A stretch of DNA of 30,822 nt from Christensenella sp. UBA1385 (GCA_002305755.1 DBQV01000002.1:1-30822); one strand, 5' to 3'; positions 16,495 through 23,513 are shown, counted from the first letter of the stretch. Numbers and translations are program-made. Notes: a model not told the origin generated them from the letters alone.

Positions 16495-17829
16495 TCACCA
16501 GATTTCCCGCATGTGCTCCTGTGCCAGATCCACGAGTGCTTCTTTATCGTTTTCCACCTTGCCGTCCAGCACCATTTCCAGGAGGTAACGGAGCGTTTCG
16601 CCGATCGCGGGGCCCTTTGGAATGCCGGCGCCGATCAGGCTGTCGCCGTTTACCTGGAGGTCGGAAAGGCTCAGACAGGCGCCCTCACGGACCAAAGCCT
16701 CTGCCATGGGGATCAGCTCCAGCGTCTTGTCCGCACGCCTCGCGATAGCGGGGGCGTGGGCGGCAATATCGGCGTATTGCAGGCGCAGCAGGCGCGTGAG
16801 CAGATCAAGCCCCAGCTTGGACAGCCACTTGCGCAGATTGTCCGGCCCGAAGCGGTCGTCATGATAGAGCACCAGCTCGTGCACGTCGTGCGTCAGCCTG
16901 AGCGGCTGCTTCAGGCCCTTCAGGCAGTCATCCGCGATGGCCGCGCTGAGCGTGGGATGGCCACGGAAATGGGTGGTGCCGTCTTCATCCACCGTCATGG
17001 CGGCGGGCTTGCCGCTGTCGTGCAGCAGCGCAGCCCAGCGGAGAGACAGATCCGGCGGCGTGCGGGCGATCACCTGCAGCGTGTGCTCCCAGAGATCGTA
17101 CATATGGAAACGGGTTTTCTGAGGCGTTTCCGGCATGGGGGCCAGCGGCGGCAGCGTGCGGATAAGTATGCCGCTGTAACGGCGAAGCGCGTCCGCGGCG
17201 TATTCGCCCAGCAGTGTGAGGTTCAGCTCCTTGGCTACGCGCTCCCGGCTGATCCTGTCAAGGCTGTTCGAAAGCCGCAGCGCCGCGAAGGCAGTTTCTT
17301 CATCCATCTCAAAGCCCAGCACGGAGGCAAAGCGCAGCGCGCGCAGGATGCGCAGGGCGTCCTCCGAAAAACGCTTTTCCGGGTCGCCCACTGCTTTGAG
17401 CTGCCGGCGGTGGCAGGCCAGCACGCCGCCAAAGGGATCCACCAGGCCTCGCAGAGGGCTGTAGGCCATGGCGTTGCAGGTAAAGTCCCGCCGCTGCAGG
17501 TCCTGCTCGATGCTGCGCGAGAATTGCACGCTGTCGGGGTGGCGGGCATCGCTGTACTGCCCGTCGCTGCGAAAGGTGGTGATCTCAAGCGGCGTGCCTT
17601 CCAGGATGACAGTCAGCGTACCGTGCCTGAGCCCCGTCTCAATGATGCGCTTTCCGGCAAAGCATGCCCGCAGCTCATCGGGCGTGGCGGCGCTGCACAG
17701 GTCATATTCATGGATCTCGCGTCCCAATACATAGTCGCGCACGCATCCGCCCACCGCATAAGCCTCATAGCCCTTCTCCTCGAGCGTAGAAAGGGCCTGC
17801 AACACCTGGGCGGGCAGCGGAACGCGCAT
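16495..17829 (-). CDS. cca: CCA tRNA nucleotidyltransferase with HD domain
   Basis: The enzyme adds or repairs the CCA end of tRNAs. The 444-residue protein is class II: GGCVRD (27-32), the metal-binding region HEYDLCSAA (40-48), LEITTFRSDG with Glu82, the RRDFTCNAMAY motif (113-123) and the EDALRILRALRFAS helix (156-169). An HD domain follows with His270-Asp271 and HFRGH. The usual D-x-D carboxylate pair reads Glu41-Tyr42-Asp43, an unusual first residue. AGGAGG six bases before ATG 17829 decides the start over the TTG at 17844 that overlaps that site. A promoter shared at the -35 box with the divergent methyltransferase gene lies at 17859-17888. Confidence 0.93.
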   Translation of the reverse strand: MRVPLPAQVLQALSTLEEKGYEAYAVGGCVRDYVLGREIHEYDLCSAATPDELRACFAGKRIIETGLRHGTLTVILEGTPLEITTFRSDGQYSDARHPDSVQFSRSIEQDLQRRDFTCNAMAYSPLRGLVDPFGGVLACHRRQLKAVGDPEKRFSEDALRILRALRFASVLGFEMDEETAFAALRLSNSLDRISRERVAKELNLTLLGEYAADALRRYSGILIRTLPPLAPMPETPQKTRFHMYDLWEHTLQVIARTPPDLSLRWAALLHDSGKPAAMTVDEDGTTHFRGHPTLSAAIADDCLKGLKQPLRLTHDVHELVLYHDDRFGPDNLRKWLSKLGLDLLTRLLRLQYADIAAHAPAIARRADKTLELIPMAEALVREGACLSLSDLQVNGDSLIGAGIPKGPAIGETLRYLLEMVLDGKVENDKEALVDLAQEHMREIW

Positions 17830-17858
17830 GATTTTCCTCCTCAAGATCCGGTATCGGA

Positions 17859-17888
17859 ATCATATCGACAAGCGGATTGCCTTGTCAA
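17859..17888 (-). promoter_or_regulatory. cca promoter
   Basis: On the minus strand TTGACA (17888-17883), an 18-base spacer and TATGAT (17864-17859). Its -35 hexamer overlaps that of the divergent promoter by five bases. Confidence 0.72.
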
Positions 17889-17910
17889 GCAACGCAAAGC
17901 ATGCTACACT
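17882..17910 (+). promoter_or_regulatory. Methyltransferase promoter
   Basis: TTGTCA (17882-17887), a 17-base spacer and TACACT (17905-17910) preceded by TGC, giving an extended -10. The start of transcription should fall near 17917. Confidence 0.7.
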
Positions 17911-17915
17911 TTGAA

Positions 17916-17929
17916 CCATGAATACATGG
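17916..17929. repeat. Inverted repeat at the methyltransferase transcription start
   Basis: CCATG and CATGG flank AATA, directly at the predicted +1 of the methyltransferase promoter. It could be an operator or a small 5' hairpin. Confidence 0.4.
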
Positions 17930-17949
17930 CGCATAGGGGAGGGATCGAC

Positions 17950-19203
17950 ATGATGTGGCAGCGCGCCGACTGCGATACGGAGCGGGTGGATGCGCCCGGT
18001 CCGCGCGGCAGGCTGATCATGGGGGACGCCCTCTCGCTGGATCTGAACGAATATTATGAGAAGGTGCAGTGCGTCTATATCGATCCGCCCTTTTTTACTG
18101 GCGATCGCTTCACCTACCGCCTGCGCATCGGCGAGAGCGGTTGGCTGACCGGGAAGCGTTTCATCGAGCTGCCCGCCTTTGATGATTATCCGCAGTCCGG
18201 CCGGGAAAGCTATCTCGGCTTTCTTCGAGAGATGATCCACCTGGCCCGAAAGCTGCTCACGCCCAGCGGTTCCTTTTTCCTGCATGTGGATTGGCGCACT
18301 TCCGCCCACGCGCGCCTGCTGTGCGACAGCATCTTCGGCGAGGAGCAATTCCGCAACGAGATCGTGTGGAGCTACCAAACGGGCGGACGTTCCGTCCGCC
18401 ACTTCAGCCGCAAGCATGATATCATCCTTTTTTATGCCAAATCCAAGGACCATTTCTTTGACATCACCAAGGTACCGTCCTCCAAAAAGACGGAACGCAC
18501 CAACCATCTGAAGCGCCATGTGGATGAAAAGGGGCGCAGCTACCGCTCCATCACCACGGGCGGCAAGACCTATATCTATTACGATGACGAGCCGAGCTAC
18601 CCTGACGATGTGTGGAGCGATCTGAGCCATATGCAGCAGAAGGACCCTCAGCGCACCGGCTATCCCACGCAAAAGCCGGTGGCGCTGATGGACAGGATCC
18701 TGTTGTGCTCCACCAGGCCTGGCGATCTGGTGGCCGATCTGTGCTGCGGCTCGGGCACCACGCTGGTATCCGCCGCGGCAAACGGACGCCGCTTCCTTGG
18801 CGTGGATATCGGCAGGAGCGCTTTTTCCGCCAGCAGAAAGCGCCTGAGCGGCGCGGCCGTCACCTGCCTCGCGCCTCAGACCGGCCTGCCGCTCATGCTG
18901 GACGCGGCGGTAGAGCCGGGCATAGGCTACTATGATGTGCAGCTGAATGCCTATACTCTGCCCGGGGACATGATGAAGCGGCTGGATGCCGCCTGCGCGG
19001 CGGGGCTGGAAACGGTGGATCAGTGGTACGCCGGTCTGATCAACGGGGGCGAGTTCGTGGTCTACGCTTCCTCCGTGCGCCAGAGGCATACCCCCCGGCT
19101 GGAGACAAGGCTCCAGATCCCCCTGCTGCGCGGCACGGTGGCGATCATGGTGATCGACGTGCTTGGCAACCGCAGCCTGTGGGCCCCCGCGCGCAGCGTT
19201 TGA
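17950..19203 (+). CDS. Site-specific DNA methyltransferase, N4/N6 class, with C-terminal extension
   Basis: The 417-residue protein is an amino-methyltransferase of the class in which the catalytic motif precedes the cofactor motif. Motif IV is DPPFFTG (45-51), followed by a target-recognition-like middle region and PTQKP (239-243). The SAM-binding motif I is DLCCGSGTT (263-271), with GVDIG downstream. DPPF in place of DPPY is an accepted but less common variant. About 110 residues (305-417) follow the methylase core and match nothing I recognise. GGGGAGGG six bases before ATG 17950 fixes the start. No restriction nuclease or specificity subunit is adjacent, so it is a solitary enzyme inserted between cca and the MreB-like gene. 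Confidence 0.85.
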   Translation: MMWQRADCDTERVDAPGPRGRLIMGDALSLDLNEYYEKVQCVYIDPPFFTGDRFTYRLRIGESGWLTGKRFIELPAFDDYPQSGRESYLGFLREMIHLARKLLTPSGSFFLHVDWRTSAHARLLCDSIFGEEQFRNEIVWSYQTGGRSVRHFSRKHDIILFYAKSKDHFFDITKVPSSKKTERTNHLKRHVDEKGRSYRSITTGGKTYIYYDDEPSYPDDVWSDLSHMQQKDPQRTGYPTQKPVALMDRILLCSTRPGDLVADLCCGSGTTLVSAAANGRRFLGVDIGRSAFSASRKRLSGAAVTCLAPQTGLPLMLDAAVEPGIGYYDVQLNAYTLPGDMMKRLDAACAAGLETVDQWYAGLINGGEFVVYASSVRQRHTPRLETRLQIPLLRGTVAIMVIDVLGNRSLWAPARSV

Positions 19204-19249
19204 CGGCTTCGGTGGGGATATGGCGGCTTAATGAAGCGTTTTTTACGTT

Positions 19250-19278
19250 TTGTGTGGTAATTGTTTCCAAAATATGTT
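19250..19278 (+). promoter_or_regulatory. Possible promoter of the MreB-like gene
   Basis: TTGTGT (19250-19255), 17 bases and TATGTT (19273-19278) form the best available pair in an AT-rich stretch after the methyltransferase stop. The leader would be about 117 bases. Confidence 0.35.
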
Positions 19279-19300
19279 ATTCTGCTAAGGGATAGGACGA

Positions 19301-19350
19301 TTCAAAGGCTGTCAGAGAGGCTTTGAAGGGCAGCGCCCTGTTGCCGCTGC
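19301..19350 (+). other. Two hairpins in the leader of the MreB-like gene
   Basis: TTCAAAG (19301-19307) pairs with CTTTGAA (19321-19327), and GCAGCG (19330-19335) pairs with CGCTGC (19345-19350). Both lie between the possible promoter and ATG 19402. No T-run follows the second hairpin, so a transcription terminator is unlikely; mRNA structure or control of translation is possible. Confidence 0.45.
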
Positions 19351-19401
19351 GGCCGCCCAAGTGGCGATCCGCGCTGAGAGAGGAAGGCGAGAAGTTCTTA
19401 C

Positions 19402-20427
19402 ATGGCATCGGTTGAAGATATCGGCATAGACCTTGGCTCTTCAAATGTTCTCATCTACTCCCGCAACCGGGGCATCGTGCTCAACGAACCGGCCATGCTG
19501 GCGGTGGACCACGAATCAAGAAATGTCATCGCCATCGGCCTTGAAGCCTATAAGATGCTGGGGCGTGAGCCGGGCAATATCGAGGTGGTCCGCCCGCTGC
19601 AGAAGGGCACCATCCAGGGCTTTGACATGCTGTCCATCATGCTCAACCATTTTGTTGTGCGCGTGATCGGCAAGCATATTTTCGCCCGTCCCCGCGCGAT
19701 CATGTCCGTCTCCGCCTCGGCCAATGAGATCGAGAAACGCCAGCTGATCATCGGCATGTTCGAGGCCGGTACCAGGCGCACCCAGCTGATCGACAGGCCG
19801 CTGGCCGCGGCCATTGGCGCGGGCATGGATGTCGCAAAATACACTGGCCACATGGTGGCCGATATCGGGGCGGCAACGGCAGATATCGCGGTGCTTTCAT
19901 CGGGAGAGATGAGCGCGAGGAACATATTGTCCATTGGCGGCGATGCCTTTACCGAGGCGATCATCCGCTATGTGCGTCTGAAGCACAACCTGCTGATCGG
20001 CTTCCGCACCGCGGAGGATATCAAGTGTTCCATCGGCTCTGTCTGGGTGGCGGGGGACAGCAAGGTAACCCTGCCGATTGCCGGGCGCAACCTCGTCAGC
20101 GGTCTTCCCAAGCAGATTGAGGTGAACCGGGAGGAAATCAGCGAAGCTATGGAGGAACCTCTTCACCAGATGCTGGAGGGGCTGACCGGCGTGGTGGAGC
20201 GCATCCCGCCCGAGCTTGCCAACGATGTGTATGAAAACGGCATCCTGCTCACAGGCGGAGGAGCCGCGATGAAAGGCCTGGCCGAGGTGATCGAGGAAAA
20301 CATCAAGATCCCCTGCCGCGTGGCCGACAATCCCCAGCAGTGTGTGGCCGTCGGCTGCGGCAAGGTACTCGAGCATCCTGGCGAGTATGAGCAGTTTATC
20401 GGCGAGCGGCGCAAGGGCAAGAGATGA
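19402..20427 (+). CDS. Divergent MreB/Mrl-family actin-like protein
   Basis: The 341-residue protein has the length and order of MreB, the actin-like filament that guides side-wall synthesis. Present are the phosphate-1 loop IGIDLGSSN (7-15), GIVLNEP (24-30), PLAAAIGAG (133-141), the phosphate-2 region DIGAATAD (154-161) and the adenosine motif LLTGGGAAMKGL (282-293). It is clearly diverged: phosphate 2 is usually DIGGGTT-E/D, and the residue before PLAAAIGA is Arg132 where MreB has the glutamate involved in ATP hydrolysis. No mreC or mreD is adjacent and the gene is flanked by its own terminator, so it may be a second paralogue. The ribosome site (GAGAAG, seven bases away) is mediocre. Confidence 0.85.
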   Translation: MASVEDIGIDLGSSNVLIYSRNRGIVLNEPAMLAVDHESRNVIAIGLEAYKMLGREPGNIEVVRPLQKGTIQGFDMLSIMLNHFVVRVIGKHIFARPRAIMSVSASANEIEKRQLIIGMFEAGTRRTQLIDRPLAAAIGAGMDVAKYTGHMVADIGAATADIAVLSSGEMSARNILSIGGDAFTEAIIRYVRLKHNLLIGFRTAEDIKCSIGSVWVAGDSKVTLPIAGRNLVSGLPKQIEVNREEISEAMEEPLHQMLEGLTGVVERIPPELANDVYENGILLTGGGAAMKGLAEVIEENIKIPCRVADNPQQCVAVGCGKVLEHPGEYEQFIGERRKGKR

Positions 20428-20579
20428 TGCCGCTTGCCGGCTGATTCACCGCCATCTTTGGGCCTGTTTTCCGTCCGGCCTGTCCTTGCCCGGTCGGCGC
20501 CGCTGAGCTTCTCTCATCCGGCTGCATCGGATCTGCGCTGATTGGAAGAGAATCGGCATCAGTAAACGAAGGGTTTCGC

Positions 20580-20603
20580 GCTCCTCTCCGCAGGAGCTTT
20601 TTT
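20580..20603 (+). terminator. Terminator of the MreB-like transcript
   Basis: GCTCCT (20580-20585) pairs with AGGAGC (20592-20597) across a six-base loop, followed by six T. It lies about 150 bases after the stop; I see no gene in the intervening bases 20428-20579. Confidence 0.9.
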
Positions 20604-20618
20604 GCTGAAACTGCAAGC

Positions 20619-20649
20619 AAAACCCCCATCGGCGATGGCCGTGGGGGTT
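20619..20649 (-). terminator. rpmB terminator
   Basis: On the minus strand AACCCCCA (20649-20642) pairs with TGGGGGTT (20628-20621), extended inward by a four-pair stem with one bulged base, and followed by TTTT ending at 20619. It faces the MreB-like terminator. Confidence 0.85.
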
Positions 20650-20688
20650 AGCTGTTTGCGACTGCCGCGGGGCGTGATACGGAATGTA

Positions 20689-20907
20689 TTAAGCCTCGGT
20701 GGAAACCGATACCTTGGGCAGGGCGCGAAGCACCTTACCGCTGCGCAGGCAGCTGGTGCAAACGTTCATGCGTTTGGCGGATGCGCCGACCATCACGCGC
20801 ACACTCTGCACGTTGGGCGCCCACTTCCTGTTGCTCTTGCGCTCGGAGTGGCTGACCCTGTGGCCGCTCATCGCGGTCTTTTCGCAAACTTCACAAAACT
20901 TTCCCAT
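20689..20907 (-). CDS. rpmB: 50S ribosomal protein L28
   Basis: The 72-residue protein is L28 of the zinc-binding C+ type, with Cys5, Cys8, Cys50 and Cys53 (FCEVCEK and NVCTSC) around the conserved GHRVSHSERKSNRKW core. L28 binds 23S rRNA in the large subunit. The presence of all four cysteines means it should require zinc; a cysteine-free paralogue elsewhere would imply zinc-dependent switching. GGAGGTG seven bases before ATG 20907 supports the start. The gene stands alone with its own promoter and terminator. Confidence 0.97.
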   Translation of the reverse strand: MGKFCEVCEKTAMSGHRVSHSERKSNRKWAPNVQSVRVMVGASAKRMNVCTSCLRSGKVLRALPKVSVSTEA

Positions 20908-20973
20908 CGTTAACACCTCCCTGTCGGAGACTGCGGACTGGCAAAACAGCGAATCCTTCTTGACAGCTTGACA

Positions 20974-21002
20974 ATAATACCATGCCTTCGCACGAAATGC
21001 AA
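20974..21002 (-). promoter_or_regulatory. rpmB promoter
   Basis: On the minus strand TTGCAT (21002-20997), a 17-base spacer and TATTAT (20979-20974) preceded by TGG, an extended -10. The start region carries TGTCAA twice, eight bases apart. Confidence 0.7.
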
Positions 21003-21039
21003 GGCCGCGGGCAAAGAAAGTTGCGGGCGAGCGCTCGCT

Positions 21040-21912
21040 TCACGTGGTTTCTCCCGCCCTGCTGACCTGCCTGGGCGTATAGCCGAACTCCCTGGTAAAG
21101 GCCCGCCAGAAGGCCGAATAATCGGCATAGCCGCTCTGCTCGGCTGCCTTGGCGGGCGTCACGCCCTGAGCCAGCAGCTGATGGGCCGCGTACATGCGGC
21201 GCTTGATGATGTACTGGTGCAGGCTGACACCCATGTGGCGCATAAAGCTTTTGGTCAGGGTGCTTCGGCTCACATAGTGCTGCCTGGCCAGGCTGTCCAG
21301 TGACATCCGGGCGTCGTCCAGATGCTCGTTGACGTACTGCGTCACCTCAAAGATGCGTCGGCTTTCCATGGGCGCGGGCTCTCTGGCGGTGGACTGGCTG
21401 CGCCAGGCTTCGTTGACGCGCAGCATCAGCAGGGAACTCAGCGCGGCCCTGCGCAGATCCTCCCCATAGCTGGGGCCGCGGTTGAGCTCAATGAGCTGCT
21501 CGATCAGGTAGCAGACCTCGGTGAGCGCCTGCGCGGGCAGGTGCAGAACCTGGCCTTCGCTGCCGGCGCCGAAGCAGGCGGCCAGATCGATCTCTTCCGA
21601 GCTCAGAGAATCCAGATACCTTTGGTTGATCCAGAGGAACATGCGCTTGTAGGGCTGAGCGCTGTCCCGTATGATCGGCCAGTGCATCACATTGGGCGGT
21701 ATCAGCAGCATGTCTCCCGGGCTCAGTTTGTACTGCTGCATGTGAATATTGTAAATCACATCGCCCGCACGGAAAAAGTAGACCTCGTAAAAATCGGTAT
21801 GGAAGTGCACCGGCGTACTGTCCTTGTAGCACTCTTCAAAGGAAAAGGCCTCGATGTCCTGCCGGTTCATCGTCCATCTGGTCAGATTATCATGATATTT
21901 GCGCATTTGCAT
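21040..21912 (-). CDS. AraC-family transcriptional regulator
   Basis: The 290-residue regulator has an N-terminal cupin-type sensing domain (about 20-110, with PVHFHTDFYEVYFF and LSPGDMLLIPPNVMH). A helical linker and two helix-turn-helix motifs follow (about 195-290: MSLDSLARQHYVSRSTLTKSF and AEQSGYADYSAFWRAF). Such proteins usually bind a sugar and activate the adjacent uptake genes, here the divergent transporter operon. The likely start is ATG 21912, with ATG 21906 (GAGG eight bases upstream) as alternative. A TTGACA/CAGAAT promoter precedes it. The inducer cannot be read from the sequence but is probably the sugar handled by the GH31 enzyme. Confidence 0.93.
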   Translation of the reverse strand: MQMRKYHDNLTRWTMNRQDIEAFSFEECYKDSTPVHFHTDFYEVYFFRAGDVIYNIHMQQYKLSPGDMLLIPPNVMHWPIIRDSAQPYKRMFLWINQRYLDSLSSEEIDLAACFGAGSEGQVLHLPAQALTEVCYLIEQLIELNRGPSYGEDLRRAALSSLLMLRVNEAWRSQSTAREPAPMESRRIFEVTQYVNEHLDDARMSLDSLARQHYVSRSTLTKSFMRHMGVSLHQYIIKRRMYAAHQLLAQGVTPAKAAEQSGYADYSAFWRAFTREFGYTPRQVSRAGETT

Positions 21913-21961
21913 TGCCTCATATCGCTCAAAGCTGGTGCTGTGGGAACCTTCGATGATGCCT

Positions 21962-21991
21962 ATTCTGTCATGGCAGGCAGAGCACTGTCAA
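21962..21991 (-). promoter_or_regulatory. araC-type gene promoter
   Basis: On the minus strand a perfect TTGACA (21991-21986), an 18-base spacer and CAGAAT (21967-21962) preceded by TGA. One copy of the repeat ATGGCAGG lies inside the spacer. Confidence 0.62.
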
Positions 21992-22041
21992 TGAAGAATT
22001 GCCCGATTTGCAACAATGCCGCTCCTTTCTACAATGGCAGG
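21970..22041. repeat. Direct repeats in the regulator/transporter intergenic region
   Basis: ATGGCAGG occurs at 21970-21977 and 22034-22041, 64 bases apart (about six helical turns). A related pair, ACAATGCC at 22013-22020 and ACAATGGC at 22031-22038, is offset by 18 bases. They sit in the regulator's own promoter and at the -35 position of the transporter promoter, so they are candidate AraC-type binding sites. Confidence 0.45.
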
Positions 22042-22056
22042 GGGAAGACGCGCGGA

Positions 22057-22062
22057 TATAAT
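22057..22062 (+). promoter_or_regulatory. -10 element of the sugar transporter operon
   Basis: A perfect TATAAT with no consensus -35 at the right distance (ATGGCA lies there). This is what an activator-dependent promoter looks like. The leader to ATG 22201 is about 130 bases and contains no gene. Confidence 0.6.
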
Positions 22063-22200
22063 AAGACAAAGCAATGGGAAATAACGGGCCTTCAGCCGCG
22101 TATCGGCCTCCCGAATTTTCCGTACGGTACCCAGCGGTTCGGCCCAGCCGCGCAAGGGCGGCGGGCAGACCGTCAGAATAAGCAGACAGGAGAGTGTCCC

Positions 22201-23439
22201 ATGAAAAAGAAGATCTTATGCCTGATGATGACCATGATCATGCTGCTGTCGCTCGGACAGGCCATGGCGCAGGGGAACGACGTGACTCTGACCGTGCTGT
22301 GGTTCAACGACGCCAACGAATCCGAAGTGTTCAAGGAGACGGTGGCCGACTATCTGGAGGCCAATCCGGGCGTTAAGCTGGATGTGCAGGTCGTGGCCTT
22401 CGACGCCTATGAAAAACAGCTCAAGCTGATGCTGGCCGGCGGCAATGCGCCCGACCTGGCCAGGATGACCACCGCGCTGATGCCCGTCTTCAGCGACGCA
22501 CTGGAGCCGCTGGAAGGCCATGCGGACATCGCCGAAGTGGAAAAGGCATTTGCCCCCTCCATGCTGGCCTTTGCCAGGAACGGCGAGGGCAAGATCGTGG
22601 CCTACCCCACAGAAGCCACGGCCAACGGTATGCTGGTCAATAAGACCGCCTTTGAAAAAGCCGGCATCGATGTGGTAGAGCTGTCCAAGACCTGGACCTG
22701 GGACGAGTGGGAAGAGGCCGCCAGGAAGGTGATCGCCGCGTCCGACACCGTGAAGTATGGACTGGCGGTCGATTTCACGCCCCACCGTTTCTCCACCATC
22801 ATCTATCAGTTCGGCGGCAGGATGCTCACCGAGGATCTGTCCGCTGTGAACTTCAGCAACGAAGGTACCGTGAACGCCATCAAGTGGTTCAAACGCATGC
22901 ACGACGAGGGACTGATCCCGCCCTCCGTCTGGCTGAGCTCCGAAAAGCCCGCTGAACTGTTCCAGGCCGGCATCATAGCCGGACACATCGGCGGCAGCTG
23001 GAACATCAACACCTATGTCGGCATCACCGATTTCGAGTGGACGGCCGTGCAGTGCCCCAAGGGGGAGATCCGCTCCTCCGTGCCGGGCGGCAAGTTTATC
23101 GCCGGCTTCAAGGATGCCAAGAACAAGGATGAGGCCATGAAGCTGGCCGGCTGGTTCTCGGATGCCGAGCACAACGCCAAGTACTGCCTGGGCACCAACA
23201 ACCTGTCCTCCCGCGTGGATGTCAGCATCGAGTATCCCGCCAATACCGAGGCCTTTGGGGTCTTCTCCGAGGAGCTCAAGGTCACTCCCACCTACACGGC
23301 GGAGGAATGGAACACCGCCATCGTTGGCAAGATCGGCAATGCCGTCAAGGAAAACGTGGTGCAGGTGCTGCTGGGCTCCATGACCGCGGAGGAAGCGGCG
23401 GCCGAGATCGACAGGCAGGCCGCCGAGCTGATGCAGTAA
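22201..23439 (+). CDS. Sugar ABC transporter substrate-binding protein
   Basis: The 412-residue protein is a family 1 (maltose/multiple-sugar type) solute-binding protein. Recognisable stretches are LTVLWFNDANESEVFKE, LMLAGGNAPDLARM, PTEATANGMLVNKTAFEKAG, GLIPPSV and GHIGGSWNI. It captures an oligosaccharide outside the cell for the two permeases downstream. The signal peptide (MKKKILCLMMTMIMLLSLGQ, likely cut AMA-QG after residue 23) lacks a lipobox cysteine, which is odd for a Gram-positive binding protein. AGGAGAG six bases before ATG 22201 fixes the start. An intercistronic hairpin separates it from the permeases, which should give more binding protein than permease. Confidence 0.93.
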   Translation: MKKKILCLMMTMIMLLSLGQAMAQGNDVTLTVLWFNDANESEVFKETVADYLEANPGVKLDVQVVAFDAYEKQLKLMLAGGNAPDLARMTTALMPVFSDALEPLEGHADIAEVEKAFAPSMLAFARNGEGKIVAYPTEATANGMLVNKTAFEKAGIDVVELSKTWTWDEWEEAARKVIAASDTVKYGLAVDFTPHRFSTIIYQFGGRMLTEDLSAVNFSNEGTVNAIKWFKRMHDEGLIPPSVWLSSEKPAELFQAGIIAGHIGGSWNINTYVGITDFEWTAVQCPKGEIRSSVPGGKFIAGFKDAKNKDEAMKLAGWFSDAEHNAKYCLGTNNLSSRVDVSIEYPANTEAFGVFSEELKVTPTYTAEEWNTAIVGKIGNAVKENVVQVLLGSMTAEEAAAEIDRQAAELMQ

Positions 23440-23453
23440 AGGCTTAAACGGGC

Positions 23454-23513
23454 GGCGGGCTGTTCGCTGCGCGGGTGCGTGCATCCGCCCAGGCGATCAG
23501 CCCGCCCATTTTT
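23454..23513 (+). terminator. Intercistronic attenuating hairpin
   Basis: GGCGGGCTG (23454-23462) pairs with CAGCCCGCC (23498-23506), with an inner seven-pair stem (23471-23477 with 23482-23488), followed by CATTTTTC. It lies between the binding-protein and permease genes and probably causes partial termination and protects the upstream message. Confidence 0.75.

Noticed and set aside
16432..17949. Uninterrupted extension of the methyltransferase frame upstream across cca
   Set aside because: The extension is antisense to the intact cca gene and has no family features; promoter, ribosome site and methylase homology all begin near 17950.
21027..21038. Perfect palindrome GCGAGCGCTCGC after the AraC-type gene
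   Set aside because: It has no loop or T-run and is short enough to arise by chance in GC-rich DNA.
21322..22200. Uninterrupted extension of the binding-protein frame upstream through the AraC-type gene
   Set aside because: It is antisense to the regulator gene; the signal peptide and ribosome site fix the start at 22201.
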